Below are positions 35,801 through 47,537 of a stretch of 64,000 bases of DNA, piece after piece. The position numbers and the translations under genes are program-made. Position 1 is the stretch's first letter. Each line of letters opens with the position of its first letter. The notes beneath the pieces were generated by a model. The model did not search any database, was not told the origin of the DNA, and saw only the letters and a program-made list of their open reading frames with translations. This stretch comes from Nyssa sinensis (Eukaryota; Streptophyta; Magnoliopsida; Cornales; Nyssaceae). Location of the stretch: assembly GCA_008638375.1 (NCBI GenBank), contig CM018032.1, positions 39,929,355 to 39,993,354 on the forward strand, read 5' to 3'.

Positions 35801-36186
35801 GGGACCCAAGTTTGGGACAGGGACAGGGATAGAGACAGGGACCCGGATCTAGCCAAGGCTCGTTTCCACCACTGGCATAGAGTTAGACATGGAGAGCTTC
35901 ACGACTTTGCTACACCTGCCACCAAACAGGCCATGTTAGGGCCAACTATTCTCAGGGGCAGACCTCACAGAGCTCACAGAGGCCACAGTACTATCAGACT
36001 ACCCAGGTGCCTCTGTCAAAGCTTCAGCTAGGTCATAGACTTCCAGTGCCATACTACCCGCTTGTACCCTCCGCACTGAGTGTTAGAGCCCCCGGACCGA
36101 GGGGAGGAGGACAGCAAGGACAGAAAGGGGGAGGTAGGTAGGGCCAGACTACCCAGGGCCGTGTGTACGTGTGTGTGCAAGACAAG
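35801..36186 (+). other. Deletion junction of element C
   Basis: Residual post-gag sequence joined directly to an internal part of the 3' LTR near 36187. The expected 3-4 kb of protease, RT and integrase and about the first 280 bp of the LTR are absent. The junction lies in (GT)n-rich sequence, which may have provided microhomology. Confidence 0.65.
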
Positions 36187-36251
36187 CTGCGTGTGTGTAT
36201 GCAAGAGGCTATGTGTGTGTGCGACTGTGCGCTGCTGTGTGGGTGCGTGTA

Positions 36252-36282
<31 letters not shown>

Positions 36283-38337
36283 GGTAAACCAGAAATGCAA
36301 GCAATGCATTTAATGCAAAGCTGCATTTCTGCATGGGACAAGAAAGAAGGTTGAAAGGGGTGTGGGAAGAGAGAGAAAGGGGAAGAACCGAGAGGAAAAG
36401 AGAGATTAGACTTGGGGCGGCTGAGTGTTCGGTGTGTATGTGTTCGTTGGGTTAGAAAGAAAGACAACGAAAGAGAGAGAGCAACGTAAGGAGATTGAGA
36501 AGTCCAAAAAGTAGAGACAGAGAGGAGGAAGAGACCTACAATAAGAAGAAACCCGAAAAATAGGTATGCTATGTTAGTTCCTGTCTTTAAATTTTAAAAG
36601 CATGACGTTTAGTTCTAATAGTAGGGCCACACTGAGCATGAGAAATGCAAGAAAATGAAAAAGGAATAAAAAAGAATGGTAAAGAAATGAGGTTATAAAG
36701 TGAGGCTGCAGGTGTAGAGAATAATACGGGTTCCATGAATTTATGGGTGGAAACTTTGTTTTAGGTTTTGGAAAATGTTACTTGGTGATGCAGAAATCCA
36801 TTAGAATTGAATAGGAGTTAAAACAGTTAAAAACCAAGTCTGAAATCATGAAAACACAGTTAGCCGAAAAGTCGGCTGTGGCTGAGTTGTAAAAGTGTCC
36901 AGCTCATGGCCAATGTGATATTGCTACATGGTTGTGGTAGCACCTATATTCGTGAAGTTTTAATGGTTAAATGAAAAACTAGGGCTGGGGTTGAGATCTT
37001 TGAGAGAAGAAAGGAAAATGGCATTGGAAAATGGGAGAAAAATGATGGGAACAATGTCACCAGTGCTGGAGAAGATGCAGGAGACCCGCCGGAACCCTAT
37101 TGGAAAGTCGGGGAAGAAAGAGACTGTTCAGGGTCTTTGGTTCGGGTCGGGTCGGGTTAGACCCAACCCATCCACATGTGTCAGACGCATGTTATAAATT
37201 AAAATGGCATTGGGAGTGTTTGGCTACAGGCTTAGTAAATTGAAATTGAAATTGAAATGGAAATTGAAATTGAAATTGAAATTAAAGATAGGAATATCTT
37301 ACCCTTGTTTTGGGGGCTTAGCCATTGTTTGACTACTCTCAATAAGAATAGTAATTCCTGAATTTACGAATTGGCCCAAGGGTTTGGAGAAATTCAGATT
37401 TGACCCCAGAACTTTTACTAATTATAGTTTGACCCCCCTGAATAAAATATTAATTAATATTAATTTAATTAATTAATTAAAAATAAAAGAAAGTTACAAA
37501 AATTCCACTTAGTCAAAAAGCAGTCAAACGAACTCCGATTAAAGTAAACGAATAGTGAATTTTTATTATCTCAAGCATTCCGGACTCAAACATGGAGTGC
37601 AATTTGCCAAAAGAGGTCTTGAGATGTAAGAACACGTAAAAGTGTAAAATGACTATTTTGCCCTTTTTAGTACAAAAGTCCAAATTGAGTTCCGCGAAAG
37701 CCTAAACTGACTTTCTTCGACGTTCCAGACCCAATGGTAGAGCTTATTTTAGGAAAATAGGAACTCATGAAATAAAGACATAAAATTTGATGAATAGCAT
37801 AATTCAAGTGACAATAAACTGAGTTACATTTTGTGATTTTAAGGACACTGAAAGGCAAGGAGAAAACGGTTTGACCTTCTACATTTTCACTATTAGTTCA
37901 ACTACACAACGAACACGACTTCTTAGGGTTGAGACAAACCCATCAGGTATGATATTTTGCTAAGTAAGAAATAGGATTAAGTTTAGGAGAAATTTCCATG
38001 TTGACTTAATGATTCACATATTTGTTTGATTGTTTATATGCTTATGTGTTTCTTGTTATCTTCTTGAAAGTTTGGTTAAGTGATAAATATGGATCATGAC
38101 TATATGCATATTCTATGTGTTGGCACAGTATGTGATTTATGTTTTTAGAGAATTATCAAGATGGTGAATGTGTAAATCAAGCATGTGATTAAATTAATTG
38201 TTTATGATATGCAGACTGGTGAAAGAAGCTTTGTGATTTAATGTCATTGTTGCTTTAAGTAGAATATGCATTACTTAAAGCATGCATCATGTGTTGATAA
38301 ATTGCTTCGTTGAGATTGCATCATTGCATGGTGGAAT

Positions 38338-38946
38338 TGTAATATCCTGACCCGGGATATGGCACATAGACCGAGGTAGACCCAGCTGAGTACACGTAAA
38401 CCGAGGTAGATTGGGTCGAGTAACATAATACCGGTTGTAACCAAACATGAGTTCCGAATAAATAGAATAATTTCATTTTATCTAAAAAGGTCAAATAATA
38501 ATACCGAGCTTTAACCAACCTATGATTATAATATCAAGAGTAAACCGAGATCGCTTCAAACCGAGAATAGTGGACCCCGAGATATACCGAATTATTTTAA
38601 TGAGCAATATACGATGACGAGTACCGGAATTAGCCAAAGTTTATAATCTTCTAGAATTACGAGATTAAGAAAAAGTGCGAACAGACCGGGTCAATAAAAA
38701 TAATACCCGACATATGCCCGAAGCATCGCAATAAATAGTATACAGTAACTGACACGTAGTTCGAGACAAATAGCGAGAATCTCAAATGAGAATAAAATAC
38801 GATTTTTAATATACGAGAAGTGAATTTTAAATAATTTCGAGTATCCAATAATACCGTACAATAAACCCGAGCGGTACGGAGAATCGTGTACGTAGGCCAG
38901 TATATGCCTCGATATACGTGCACAATGTATTTTAACAATTACAAGA

Positions 38947-38984
<38 letters not shown>

Positions 38985-41900
38985 TTATGTATATATATGT
39001 ATGTAAAATATATATGCAAGTATGAATATATATATATATACGGTTATGTATATATGTGTATTTTATAAAATATGTATTAGTATAAATATACATATATATA
39101 TATATACTGTAATTATCAAATATATATATATATATATAAGCATACAAATAAAAATTAGATGTGAAGAAAAAGAAATGGAAAGTGTACAGCAAGTGCAACG
39201 TGTGTGTGTGTCTCATATATCATATATTATATAATTATAGATAATGTGTGGTGTGTTTTAAGTGAACAAAGAAAAGAAACAAGGAAAGGAAATGAAGAAG
39301 CTGTATAAGAATTTAGAATAAGAAAGAATAAGAAAAGTCTAGAAAGGAGGCTTATGTATATTTATATGTGGCTATGTATTAGTCAACAAAAAGGGCATTC
39401 AGCCGAACAGAGAGATTATCTATATGTATACGTGTATGGTGTGTGTTGTAGGGCGGTGCAAGTAGGGTTATTATATAAATATATTATATGTGTTTGTTTG
39501 AGGTAGTGTAACGTACAAAAGAAGAAGAGGGGGGATGCCGTAGGTGAGGCGGTGCAATGGGATAAAGAAAGAGAAAAAGAAAAGAGAGAAACAAAGGAAG
39601 AGAGCAGCCGAGAGGGGGGACGGAAATAGCAGCAGTAGTTGCTGCGATCCAGTAGCAGTAGCGCTGCGTGGTGCGCGGTGGTAGCGGCAAAACAGGAAAA
39701 AACAAGTGGCGCAGCAGTGGTAGCACTCCAACAGCAGAAAAATTGGTACAGCCGTGAGTGCAGTAGGGATTGGTTTTGGAAGATCAGATGCGGCTGTGCT
39801 GATCTGTATGATGCGTGTTTGTGGGTGTTTATGAAGCAATTGGGACAATTATATATATATATATTCTATGTTTGTTTGTGGTGGTGCTGTGTAGCCGTAG
39901 AGATGGCAGTAGCGGTTAGGGGAGAAATGTCGCGGCTGTTGGGAAATTCGTGTAGCAGCGGCTGCAGTGGGGATTCGGAACAGTGCTGTTGGGTGCCGTA
40001 GAAGCAGAGTTCTTGAGGCCTGGGGTTGATTTACTGAATTCCCTAAGCAGCAGATCGAGTGGAGGGATCAAGGGTGCTGTCCGGTGTAATGGTGGCTCAG
40101 AGAGATGGCCGTAGGAGCACTGTGATGGAGGATATTTAGATATATATATATATATATTATATTGTGTGTTGGTTTGGATGGTGCAAGAAAAGAAATTGAG
40201 AACAAATAAAGAAGAAGATGGCTGTTGCGTGATGAAATTTGGAGAATTTCTAGCGACTGCGAAGGGCTGCTGTGATGAAATTTGGGGTTAATTGGAGGTT
40301 AAATGAAGCTGATGTTGCGAGGTCAGAATGAATTGTTGAGAGTTTCAATTGGAAGCAGTGTGCAGTCAAGGGAAATTAGCGGTTTGGAGCAGCAACAGTG
40401 GGTGTTCAAGAAATCCATGGAAATATATAGTTATATATGTGAATGCGTATGGTTTTGGCAGTGCAAGAACAAATAAATATATATGTATACTTGTATTGTG
40501 ACAATAGCAGAAACAATAAATCAGAAGAGCAGCAGCAGCAAAACCGAATGGATATCGGGTTGCTGTTAGGTGCAGAATTTCACAACAGATTGGATTAAAG
40601 GAACGCGAAGCAATGGGGTAAGATACTGACCTTTAGTCTTGAATTTTTATAAGTATGAATAATCAGATTTATTTTGGGATATCATTAAACATAGAAATTA
40701 TTTTAAAATTTCAAATTGGAATCAAGAAGAGAAAATAATCCAGGAAGGGAACACAGCCACTAGGCTGAGTTTCGTAATTTTATTCGGGCCAAACCGGGTT
40801 GAGTCTGACCCAATTCACCCATTCAGATAGTTGCCTAACAATATTACTGTATGGGTCAAATTTTAGATTTGAGTTCGGGAAGTGTTTAGTTGAAAAGGAG
40901 AAGCTGTCCAATGATTGGCTTAAAATGGAAACGTACGGAAAAAATAATGGAAACTTACAGGAATTGGAAAAATTAAGGGCAGTAAATAGAACCTTGTGAG
41001 ATTTTAATTATACCCAGAAATTAGGGTTAATTGTGAATTGACCCAAGTGAATAAATAATATTTAATTAAATAATTATTTAAAGGGAAAATTATCAAAATG
41101 CCCCTAAGTCGAAAAGTAGTCCAACGGACTCCGAATAAATTAATTGAATAGTGAATTTTTATTATTTTGAGCATTCCAGACTCAACCGTGGAGTCCGATT
41201 TGTGAAAAGAGGTCCTGAGAAATAAGAACTCGTAAAAGTGCAAAATGATCGTTTTGCCCTTTCTAGTACCAAAGCCCGAATTGAATTCCGCGAAAGCCTA
41301 AATCGACTTTGTTCGACATTCCGGATTCAATAGTAGAGTTTATTCTAGTAAAAGAGATATAAAGAATAAAGAGACATAAAATCTGATGAATAACATGAGT
41401 TAAATATATATACCTAGACTGAGATTGAGCTTCCTGAATTATAGGAATACCGAGATACAAGAAGAAGGCAGTTTGACCTTCTAGACAGATACAGTAAAAA
41501 GTGTAAGTAATCTCTGATCTTTGCTTATGTTACATTCCAAGTCATGTCAATAGTTTTTCATATATCACTTGTTGTATTCCAAATATACCAGAGTTTATTG
41601 AGCCACATTGATATTGCCCTATCATGTGGGAAGCATTTATCGATTTTCATATATATCTTGATCATGATTGTACATTTTTGCATAGAGTTCTTGTTGTACA
41701 CTTGTACCTAGGGCCGTGAGGGCCAGACAGTATATTCGAAGCAGTCTAGTAACCATAGTTCAGATAACTATCGTTACGTCAGATTTCCTAGAACAGTTAT
41801 GTTCCACATTTATACTCTTCGTGGAGGTAGCATGATCCTGATATATTATTAGTACCGGATTTGTGCTCAGTCACATCTCCATCTGATGCTATTTACGACC

Positions 41901-42734
41901 TTCGGGTCCAGTTATGACCTTCGGGTCCAGATTATTATACAGTGTACACAGAGCCGTATTCAAACAGCCCGTAGCGGATCTGAATACGAGCTCAGAGCCG
42001 TATTCAAACAGCCCATAGCGGATCTGAATACGAGCTCAAGGGGTAGCCGGGCCCCAGCCGAGTGCATCAACCAGTTTTGATATCACTATCATTTATTGAT
42101 TATCATAGCTTGATCATATTATATCATTATGAATGATCATGAGACTTCACAACTTTCATTTGAGTGCGTATGATTATGCGTATGATTGTAGTTAGACAGA
42201 TTTCAGTGCTTTATCATTTGAGTTCTATCATTTGTTATAGAGCTCTATATTCATTGACTGGCTAGCACTTCTGCACTTATCCTAGTTTTATGGATAATGC
42301 TTTCTATATTCATGTACACATAGCAGAGCAAATGAGAATTACTTATTGGGCTTTCATTAGCTCACCCCAAACTTACCACCCCTTTCAGGAAATAAAGCTG
42401 TAGAAGAGCAGTAACAGTAGCAGTAGCAGTCAGCTAGATAGCAGTGGACAATTCTTTTGAAGTTGTAAGTGTAATACTTAGTACAGACAGTCTTGTAGCT
42501 CTCCCATGTTATCCACGTCTTGGGGATGAACAATTGTATTAAGAAATTTTGCATTCCACATTTTGTAAAACATTATATAAATTACATGCAGCTTTTATTT
42601 ATTTTATTCTGCATTTAGTTGTTGCATGTTAGTAGCACTGATGTGTTGCAAGTTGAGACCCTTGGTTCAACAAGCAGTGTTGGATCGGGTGCGCGACACG
42701 AGATCCGCATAGGGTGGGGTCTCGGGTTGTGACA
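38338..42734 (+). mobile_element. Solo LTR D (4397 bp)
   Basis: Starts TGTAATATCC and ends GGGTTGTGACA. It is flanked by ggaat (38333-38337) and agaat (42735-42739), a 5-bp TSD with one mismatch. The uninterrupted site is visible in the 5' LTR copy (tggtggaatcaagg, about 16093). There is no coding domain, so it is a solo LTR. It has (TA)n tracts around 38950-39140 and the shared CCGTGGAGTCCGATTTGTG module near 41187. Its 5' end resembles solo LTR F; its 3' end does not. Confidence 0.85.
41951..42040. repeat. 44-bp tandem duplication with hairpin in D
   Basis: Two nearly identical copies beginning gagccgtattcaaacagccc. Each carries GTATTCA followed by its inverse TGAATAC about 20 bp later, so each could fold into a stem. 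Confidence 0.75.
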
Positions 42735-43396
42735 AGAATCAAGGCATATTGGCATAGTGTGATTCCTTGAAAGGATGGTGTGGGTTGAGCACATGGTGCT
42801 ATGCATTATGAAGGTGTAGATCCTGTGGTGAAAAACCCAAAATCGGCCATTGGTTCTCATGCCAGCAGGGACGGACCATAAAGTGAGGCATATAGGTGGT
42901 ACTCATGCCAGCGGGGAAGGACCGTAAAGTGAGACATGGGTGTAGCATAGAGTTTGCATGGGTGCGTCACACATATTGTTCATGTACTGCATTGATGATA
43001 TTGGATGACATGTAGAGATAAATGTACACTTGTATATGCCACGCCTTAATTTTGTTTCTTGCATTAGCATTGTATTATACCAGTAGTTGAGCTGACCCAT
43101 TCGTGGGATATCATATTACAGATGACGCCCCTACTACTTGAGAGTTGATAAGGTCTTAACCAAAGAAAGGGAAAAGAACCTATAAGTGTATTTGACCCTT
43201 AGAGGCATATTTTGATATGTAAGGGCATAAACCCATAATGACATGAATAATTTGTTTTCTTGACTGTATTTTACATTTTATGTGTTGATGAGGATGGATG
43301 GCTATCTGGTTAAATCCTTTAAATTGTCATTTATTTACCTTTCTTGTTTTATATTACTCACTCTGGGTTTGTGGAAATTTTGGGCGTAACAGGCCA

Positions 43397-44047
43397 CCAC
43401 CTGCAAGAGCTCCTCTAGCTCTTCCACAAGCCACTCGGGTTGCTCCTGCTACACCAGCTACCCTAATTAGGCGTTTATCATAGGAGAAAATGCAAAGGAG
43501 CAGAGCACAAGGCTTCTGTTTCAACTGCAATGAGCGCGTCACAACCGAGCATAGATGTCAAAAACCTCAGTTTTTACTCTTGGAGGGACGTGCAGGTAAT
43601 GTGGTATGTGTGGATATCACTAATCAACATACATTGGAGGATAACCAAGGTAGAGATGTAGCGGTGGTGCAGGAACCCGAACTTGAACCCGAGATCACGT
43701 TGCACGCATTAACTGGATGGACGGCACCGAGAACCATACGTATGGCAGCAAAGATGGGCCCTTATAAAGTAGTGGTGCAAATTGACAGCGGGTCAATACA
43801 TTACTTCATCAGCGATCGTTTGACAAGCTTGCTCAGGTTGCCAGTGGTACCTACAGAGACATTTTCTGTCCAGGTGGCCAACGGAGAGAAATTAAAGTGT
43901 CAAGGGCATTTGGATAAGGTATGGATGGAATTACAAGGCACTGAGTTTTACCTCACTTTTTTCTCTCTACCCTTATCAAGTCTTGACCTTTTGCTTGGCA
44001 TTCAATGCCTTGAAATGCTAGGTTCTGTGGTTTGTAACTGGAAATAG
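43397..44047 (+). pseudogene. Gag C-terminus and protease of element B
   Basis: Resumes after C with a chromovirus-type zinc knuckle, FCFNCNERVTTEHRCQ (43510-43560). The retropepsin-like domain has VVVQIDSGSIHYFIS (active site DSG, about 43771-43815) and LLLGIQCLEMLG. The frame is open from 43490 to the stop at 44045-44047. The linker to RT is broken. Confidence 0.82.
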
Positions 44048-44299
44048 TTGACTATGGATTTTATTTGGGAAAATTAAGCCCAAAGGCTATAAGGAGTAGA
44101 CGTGCAAGCAATTCAGATGGCTTCATTAAAAAACATTTTGAAGGAATTCTACCAAGGTCATGCGCTATTTGTTATGTGCCTTTAGCTAACCATGGGAATA
44201 ACATCACATCATCTGTCACCTAATGATAAGAAGCAAGGTATGCAGATGTTGTTGAAAGAATATGAGGACGTGTTTTAGAAGCCCTCAAGTTTGCCACCT

Positions 44300-45147
44300 G
44301 CACACGAGGTAGATCATTGCATTACACTCAAGGAGGGGACCGAGCCAATTAACGTATGTCCATATAGATATGCCCATTTCCATAAAGTAGAGATTGAGAA
44401 GTAGGTCCAAGAGATGCTGGACTCAAGGCTCATTCATCCTAGCACCGGTCCATTTTCTTTGTCGGTACTACTAGTGAAGAAAAAAGATAGTAGTTGGAAA
44501 TTTTGCATAGATTACCGCGCACTTAATGTCGCCACCATCAAGGACCGTTTCCCAATTCCAACGGTGGATGACATTCTAGATGAATTATATGGCGCCTCTT
44601 TCTTCACCAAGCTTGATCTTCGGATCGGATATCATTAAGTAAGAGTAAATTCTACCGATATTCCTAAGACTGCTTTCCGTACTCATAATGGTCATTACGA
44701 ATATCTAGTAATGCCTTTTCTTCTTTGTAATGTACCCTCTACATTCCAGGCCATCATGAACTCTATATTTCAACCCTACCTTCGAAAGTTCATTTTGGTT
44801 TTCTTTGATGATATTCTTGTATATAGTTCTACTTGGGATAAACATGTGATGCATGTTAAACAAACTTTGGACATTTTAAGGCAGCATAAATTTTTTGCCA
44901 AAGCGAGCAAATGCACATTCGACCAGCAAGAGTTGGAGTACTTGGGGCACATTGTCATGCTTCAAGGGGTGAAGGTTGATAACCAAAAAATTGTGGCCAT
45001 TCTACCATGGCCACATCTTACTAATATTTCTAAATTACGTGGTTTCTTTAGGCTTGACAAGACATTACAAAAGGTTCGTTCAAAATTATGGCATCATCGC
45101 TTGACACCTTACCAACCTACTCAAAAAAGGGAAATTCAGATGGCATG
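44300..45147 (+). pseudogene. Reverse transcriptase of element B
   Basis: VDHCITLKEG, then PYRYAHFHKVEIEK, a [38 protein letters not shown] and [11 protein letters not shown]. Next come a TAA and AFRTHNGHYEYLVMPFLLC, and the catalytic FFDDILVYS (about 44795-44822, both aspartates kept). It ends with KASKCTF and LEYLGHIV. A frame break after LRGFF (about 45050) removes the connection domain. Confidence 0.88.
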
Positions 45148-45159
45148 AGGAATCGAAAC

Positions 45160-45600
45160 AGCCTTCTTGGCTCTTGAGCAAACAATGACCACCACTCTCA
45201 CTTTGGCTATGCCTACTTTCAATGATTCCTTCACCATTGAAACCGATGCTTCAAGAGAGGGTGATTGGCACAGTCTTAGCTACGCAAGCTCATCGCCTTT
45301 ATGAGTCACGCACTTGGCATTACAAAAAAATCGTGGTCAACCTACGCCAAGGAGATGCTTGCAATTGTAGAGGCCATTTGCCTGTGGCAACCTTATTTAC
45401 TAGGAAGGAAATTTTTCATCCAAACCGATCAGCGCAGCCTGAAATATTTTTTGGAACAACGTGTAGCGACACCTGAGCAACAAAAGTGGGTAGCCAAATT
45501 AATGGGCTACGATTATGAGATTACTTACTACCCAAGCCGTGAAAACTCAGCTACGGACACCCTTTCACGTAAGCCTAACAGTCCAATTCTTTATCATCTA
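45160..45600 (+). pseudogene. RNase H of element B
   Basis: FNDSFTIETDAS in one frame, then from 45301 in another frame STYAKEMLAIVEAI, WQPYLLGRKFFIQTDQRSLK, VAKLMGYDYEITYYPSREN and ATDTLSRK. This is the Ty3-type RNase H of chromoviruses, split by a frame change. Confidence 0.85.
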
Positions 45601-45779
45601 TATGTGCCTGTTGTAACCATATGGGATGAGATTAGAGGTGCCTATGAAGGGGATTCTTATATTCAATCTGTAGATCGAATGGCCAAGGCTCAACCCGAGG
45701 GGCCATATTCTCAGTGCCAAGGACTATTTTTTTTTGAAAGGCAGAGTAGTCATTCCTTCTCAAGGGGCACTGCAAACCA

Positions 45780-46600
45780 AGCTGATGTATAAGGCTCATG
45801 ACACAAAAATCGGGGGGTACTCAAGAGGATTGCGGAAGTTCAAAAGATTGGCTTAATAATTTTATTGGCCAAAAATGCACCAAGCCGTCCAAGAGTATGT
45901 CAAGCAATATGAAGTTTGCCAAAAAATGAAGTCCGAGACAATCTCTCCTACTAGACTCCTGCAACCTTTGCCCATTTCTTACCAAGTATGGGATGACATA
46001 ACTCTCTACTTCATTGAAGGATTGCCAACATCCCACGGCAAGGACACAATCTTGGTAGTCATCGATAGGTTAAGTAAATCCGCACATTTCTTAAGTTTAA
46101 CTCATCATTTTACTGCTAAAGGTGTGGCTAAAAAACTTGTTGAAGGAATTATCAAGTTGCATGGCCTTCCCAGATCCATCATGAGTGATCGGGACCCAAT
46201 ATTTATTAGCAGATTTTGGCAAGAGTTCTTACAAATGTCAGGAACCAAGTTACAACTCAGCTCCACCAATCATCCGCAAACCGACGGATAAACGAAAGTG
46301 GTAAATCGCTGTGTAGAGCAATATCTCCGATGCTTTGTTCATCAATGGCCATGCAAGTGGAACACCTACCTTCTATAGGCTGAGTTGTGGTATAATACGA
46401 CATACCATGCATCTACAGGAATGACCCCATTCCAGGCGTTGTATGGTCGTTTACCTCCTTCAAGCCCCATTTACCATAATGGGTTTTATTTGGTGTATGA
46501 AGTGGACCAGAGTCTCGTGTGTAGAGACGAGTTACTTCACTAACTTAAAGCTAACCTGGAGACTTCCATTAACTGCATAAAGCAAACAACATATCAGAAA
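45780..46600 (+). pseudogene. Integrase of element B
   Basis: A degenerate zinc region (VKQYEVCQKMKSE) is followed by the core: WDDITLYFIEGLPTSHGKDT (the first catalytic Asp position is kept within DDIT), VVIDRLSKSAHFL, IMSDRDPIFISRFW (second Asp) and STNHPQTDG, then a TAA just before the Glu-bearing segment. Further stops lie near 46378 and 46540. Confidence 0.85.
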
Positions 46601-46609
46601 CGGCGGGAT

Positions 46610-47055
46610 GTGATTTTTGAAATGGGTGACATGGTGTTTCTTAAGTTGCATCCCTACCGACAACAGTTAGCTTTCAAACATGCCCACCAGAAGCTTGCCA
46701 GTCGATTTTACGGGCCATATCTAGTGATACAGAAAATTAGAGCGGTTGTATACAAACTTCAGTTGCTAGAAGGAGCTCGAATTCATCCTATCTTCCATGT
46801 TTCACTACTAAAAAAATTCGTAGGAGACCTCGAAGTGCCTTTTAATGAGCTGCCACCAGTGACCGATGAAGGGGCTGTTATACTAGAACCTCAGCAAATA
46901 CTGGATACTTACTTGCAAACGGGGCAATAAAAATTGAGGAAGAAAATCTGGTCTAGTGGAAGCATCTACCAGCGGATGAAGCCATTTAGGAGACAAACTA
47001 GTCGTTGCTTGAACAGTTTCCATCTGTGGACCTTGAGGACAAGAGTCCACTTGAC
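46610..47055 (+). pseudogene. GPY/F module and chromodomain-like tail of element B integrase
   Basis: FEMGDMVFLKLHPYRQ, KLASRFYGPYLVIQK and IHPIFHVSLLKKFVG (GPY/F-type C-terminus) are open from 46610 to 46930. In the frame of codons tgg aag cat cta cca (near 46957) the translation reads WKHLPADEA, stop, then SLLEQFPSVDLEDKSPLDEG, which resembles the end of a chromodomain. This places B among the chromoviruses. Stops and a frame change interrupt it. Confidence 0.75.
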
Positions 47056-47065
47056 GAGGGGAGTA
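47056..47065 (+). other. Polypurine tract of B
   Basis: GAGGGGAGTA directly precedes the 3' LTR, as expected for the plus-strand primer. Confidence 0.7.
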
Positions 47066-47066
47066 T

Positions 47067-47537
47067 TATTAAGCACGACATTTGGAGAGAAGCCTAAAGC
47101 CAAATCCCCAGTATCAGGGAGAAGGTTAGACGTGAAGGACGTGAAGATTCCTCACGAGTGGACTGGGTCATTAGCAAGCGAAGGACGTGAAGATCCTACA
47201 TGAGTGGACTGGGTCATTAGCAGTTGACGTGAAGATCTTGCATGCGTAGACTGGGTTGCTAGCAGTAGAGTTTTACGTTGCCTGATGTTTATTTTCTATT
47301 GCATGTTTATTTCCGTTAGTTATGCTTTCTGTTATTAGGTATGTTTGTGTTTCAGTTACTAGCTACTAGCAGTCTTGTGTTGTCTTTTATTTCGGCATTA
47401 TGTAAGTGGCTTTTGCTTATTTAAGCAGCCAAGAATTATCAATGAAAGGCAGAAAAAGAAAGTTCATCCAACTAAGGTTCATTCTCACCCGAAGAGAATA
47501 TTTTCCTTAGTAATCAATCCTTAAGCGGGAACTATCA
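47067..47537 (+). repeat. 3' LTR of element B
   Basis: 471 bp, matching 12540-13014. The start has lost the TG (reads TATTAAGCACGAC) and the end is intact (ACTATCA). TSD ACTAT follows at 47538-47542. It carries the same gacgtgaagat repeats. Confidence 0.9.

Larger units (their letters stand above)
13758..43391 (+). mobile_element. Tekay-like Ty3/gypsy element C, pol deleted, nested host
   Basis: It starts TGTAAGACCC and ends GGGCGTAACA, with TSD GGCCA at 13753-13757 and 43392-43396. The long 5' LTR (2995 bp) is followed by an iMet-type PBS and, after the CACTA insertion, a gag with stops. No protease, RT or integrase is present: gag runs into a 3' LTR that lacks roughly its first 280 bp. An internal deletion therefore removed pol and the LTR junction. 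It contains the CACTA transposon and solo LTR D. Confidence 0.9.
36187..43391 (+). repeat. 3' LTR of element C, 5'-truncated and split by D
   Basis: Matches the 5' LTR from about 14038 onwards: the (TA)n tract at 36250, the cattaatgc-like segment, the G-rich tract near 37142, the CGGACTCAA module near 37582, and the gggcgtaaca end. It is interrupted at 38337/42735 by solo LTR D. Without D it is about 2.8 kb. Confidence 0.88.
12540..47537 (+). mobile_element. Chromovirus-type Ty3/gypsy element B (interrupted)
   Basis: Plus-strand element: 5' LTR 12540-13014, iMet-type PBS, gag up to 13757, then a 29.6-kb insertion (element C). It continues with zinc knuckle, protease, RT, RNase H, integrase, a chromodomain-like tail, PPT and 3' LTR (47067-47537). 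It is flanked by the 5-bp TSD ACTAT (12535-12539 and 47538-47542). Without the insertion it is about 5.4 kb, normal for a chromovirus. Stops and frame changes show it is inactive. Confidence 0.92.

Noticed and set aside
38886..39234. Open frames rich in Ile/Tyr on both strands
   Set aside because: They are translations of (TA)n microsatellites in solo LTR D. The same applies to frames at 13971-14400, 36028-36467 and 59850-60406.
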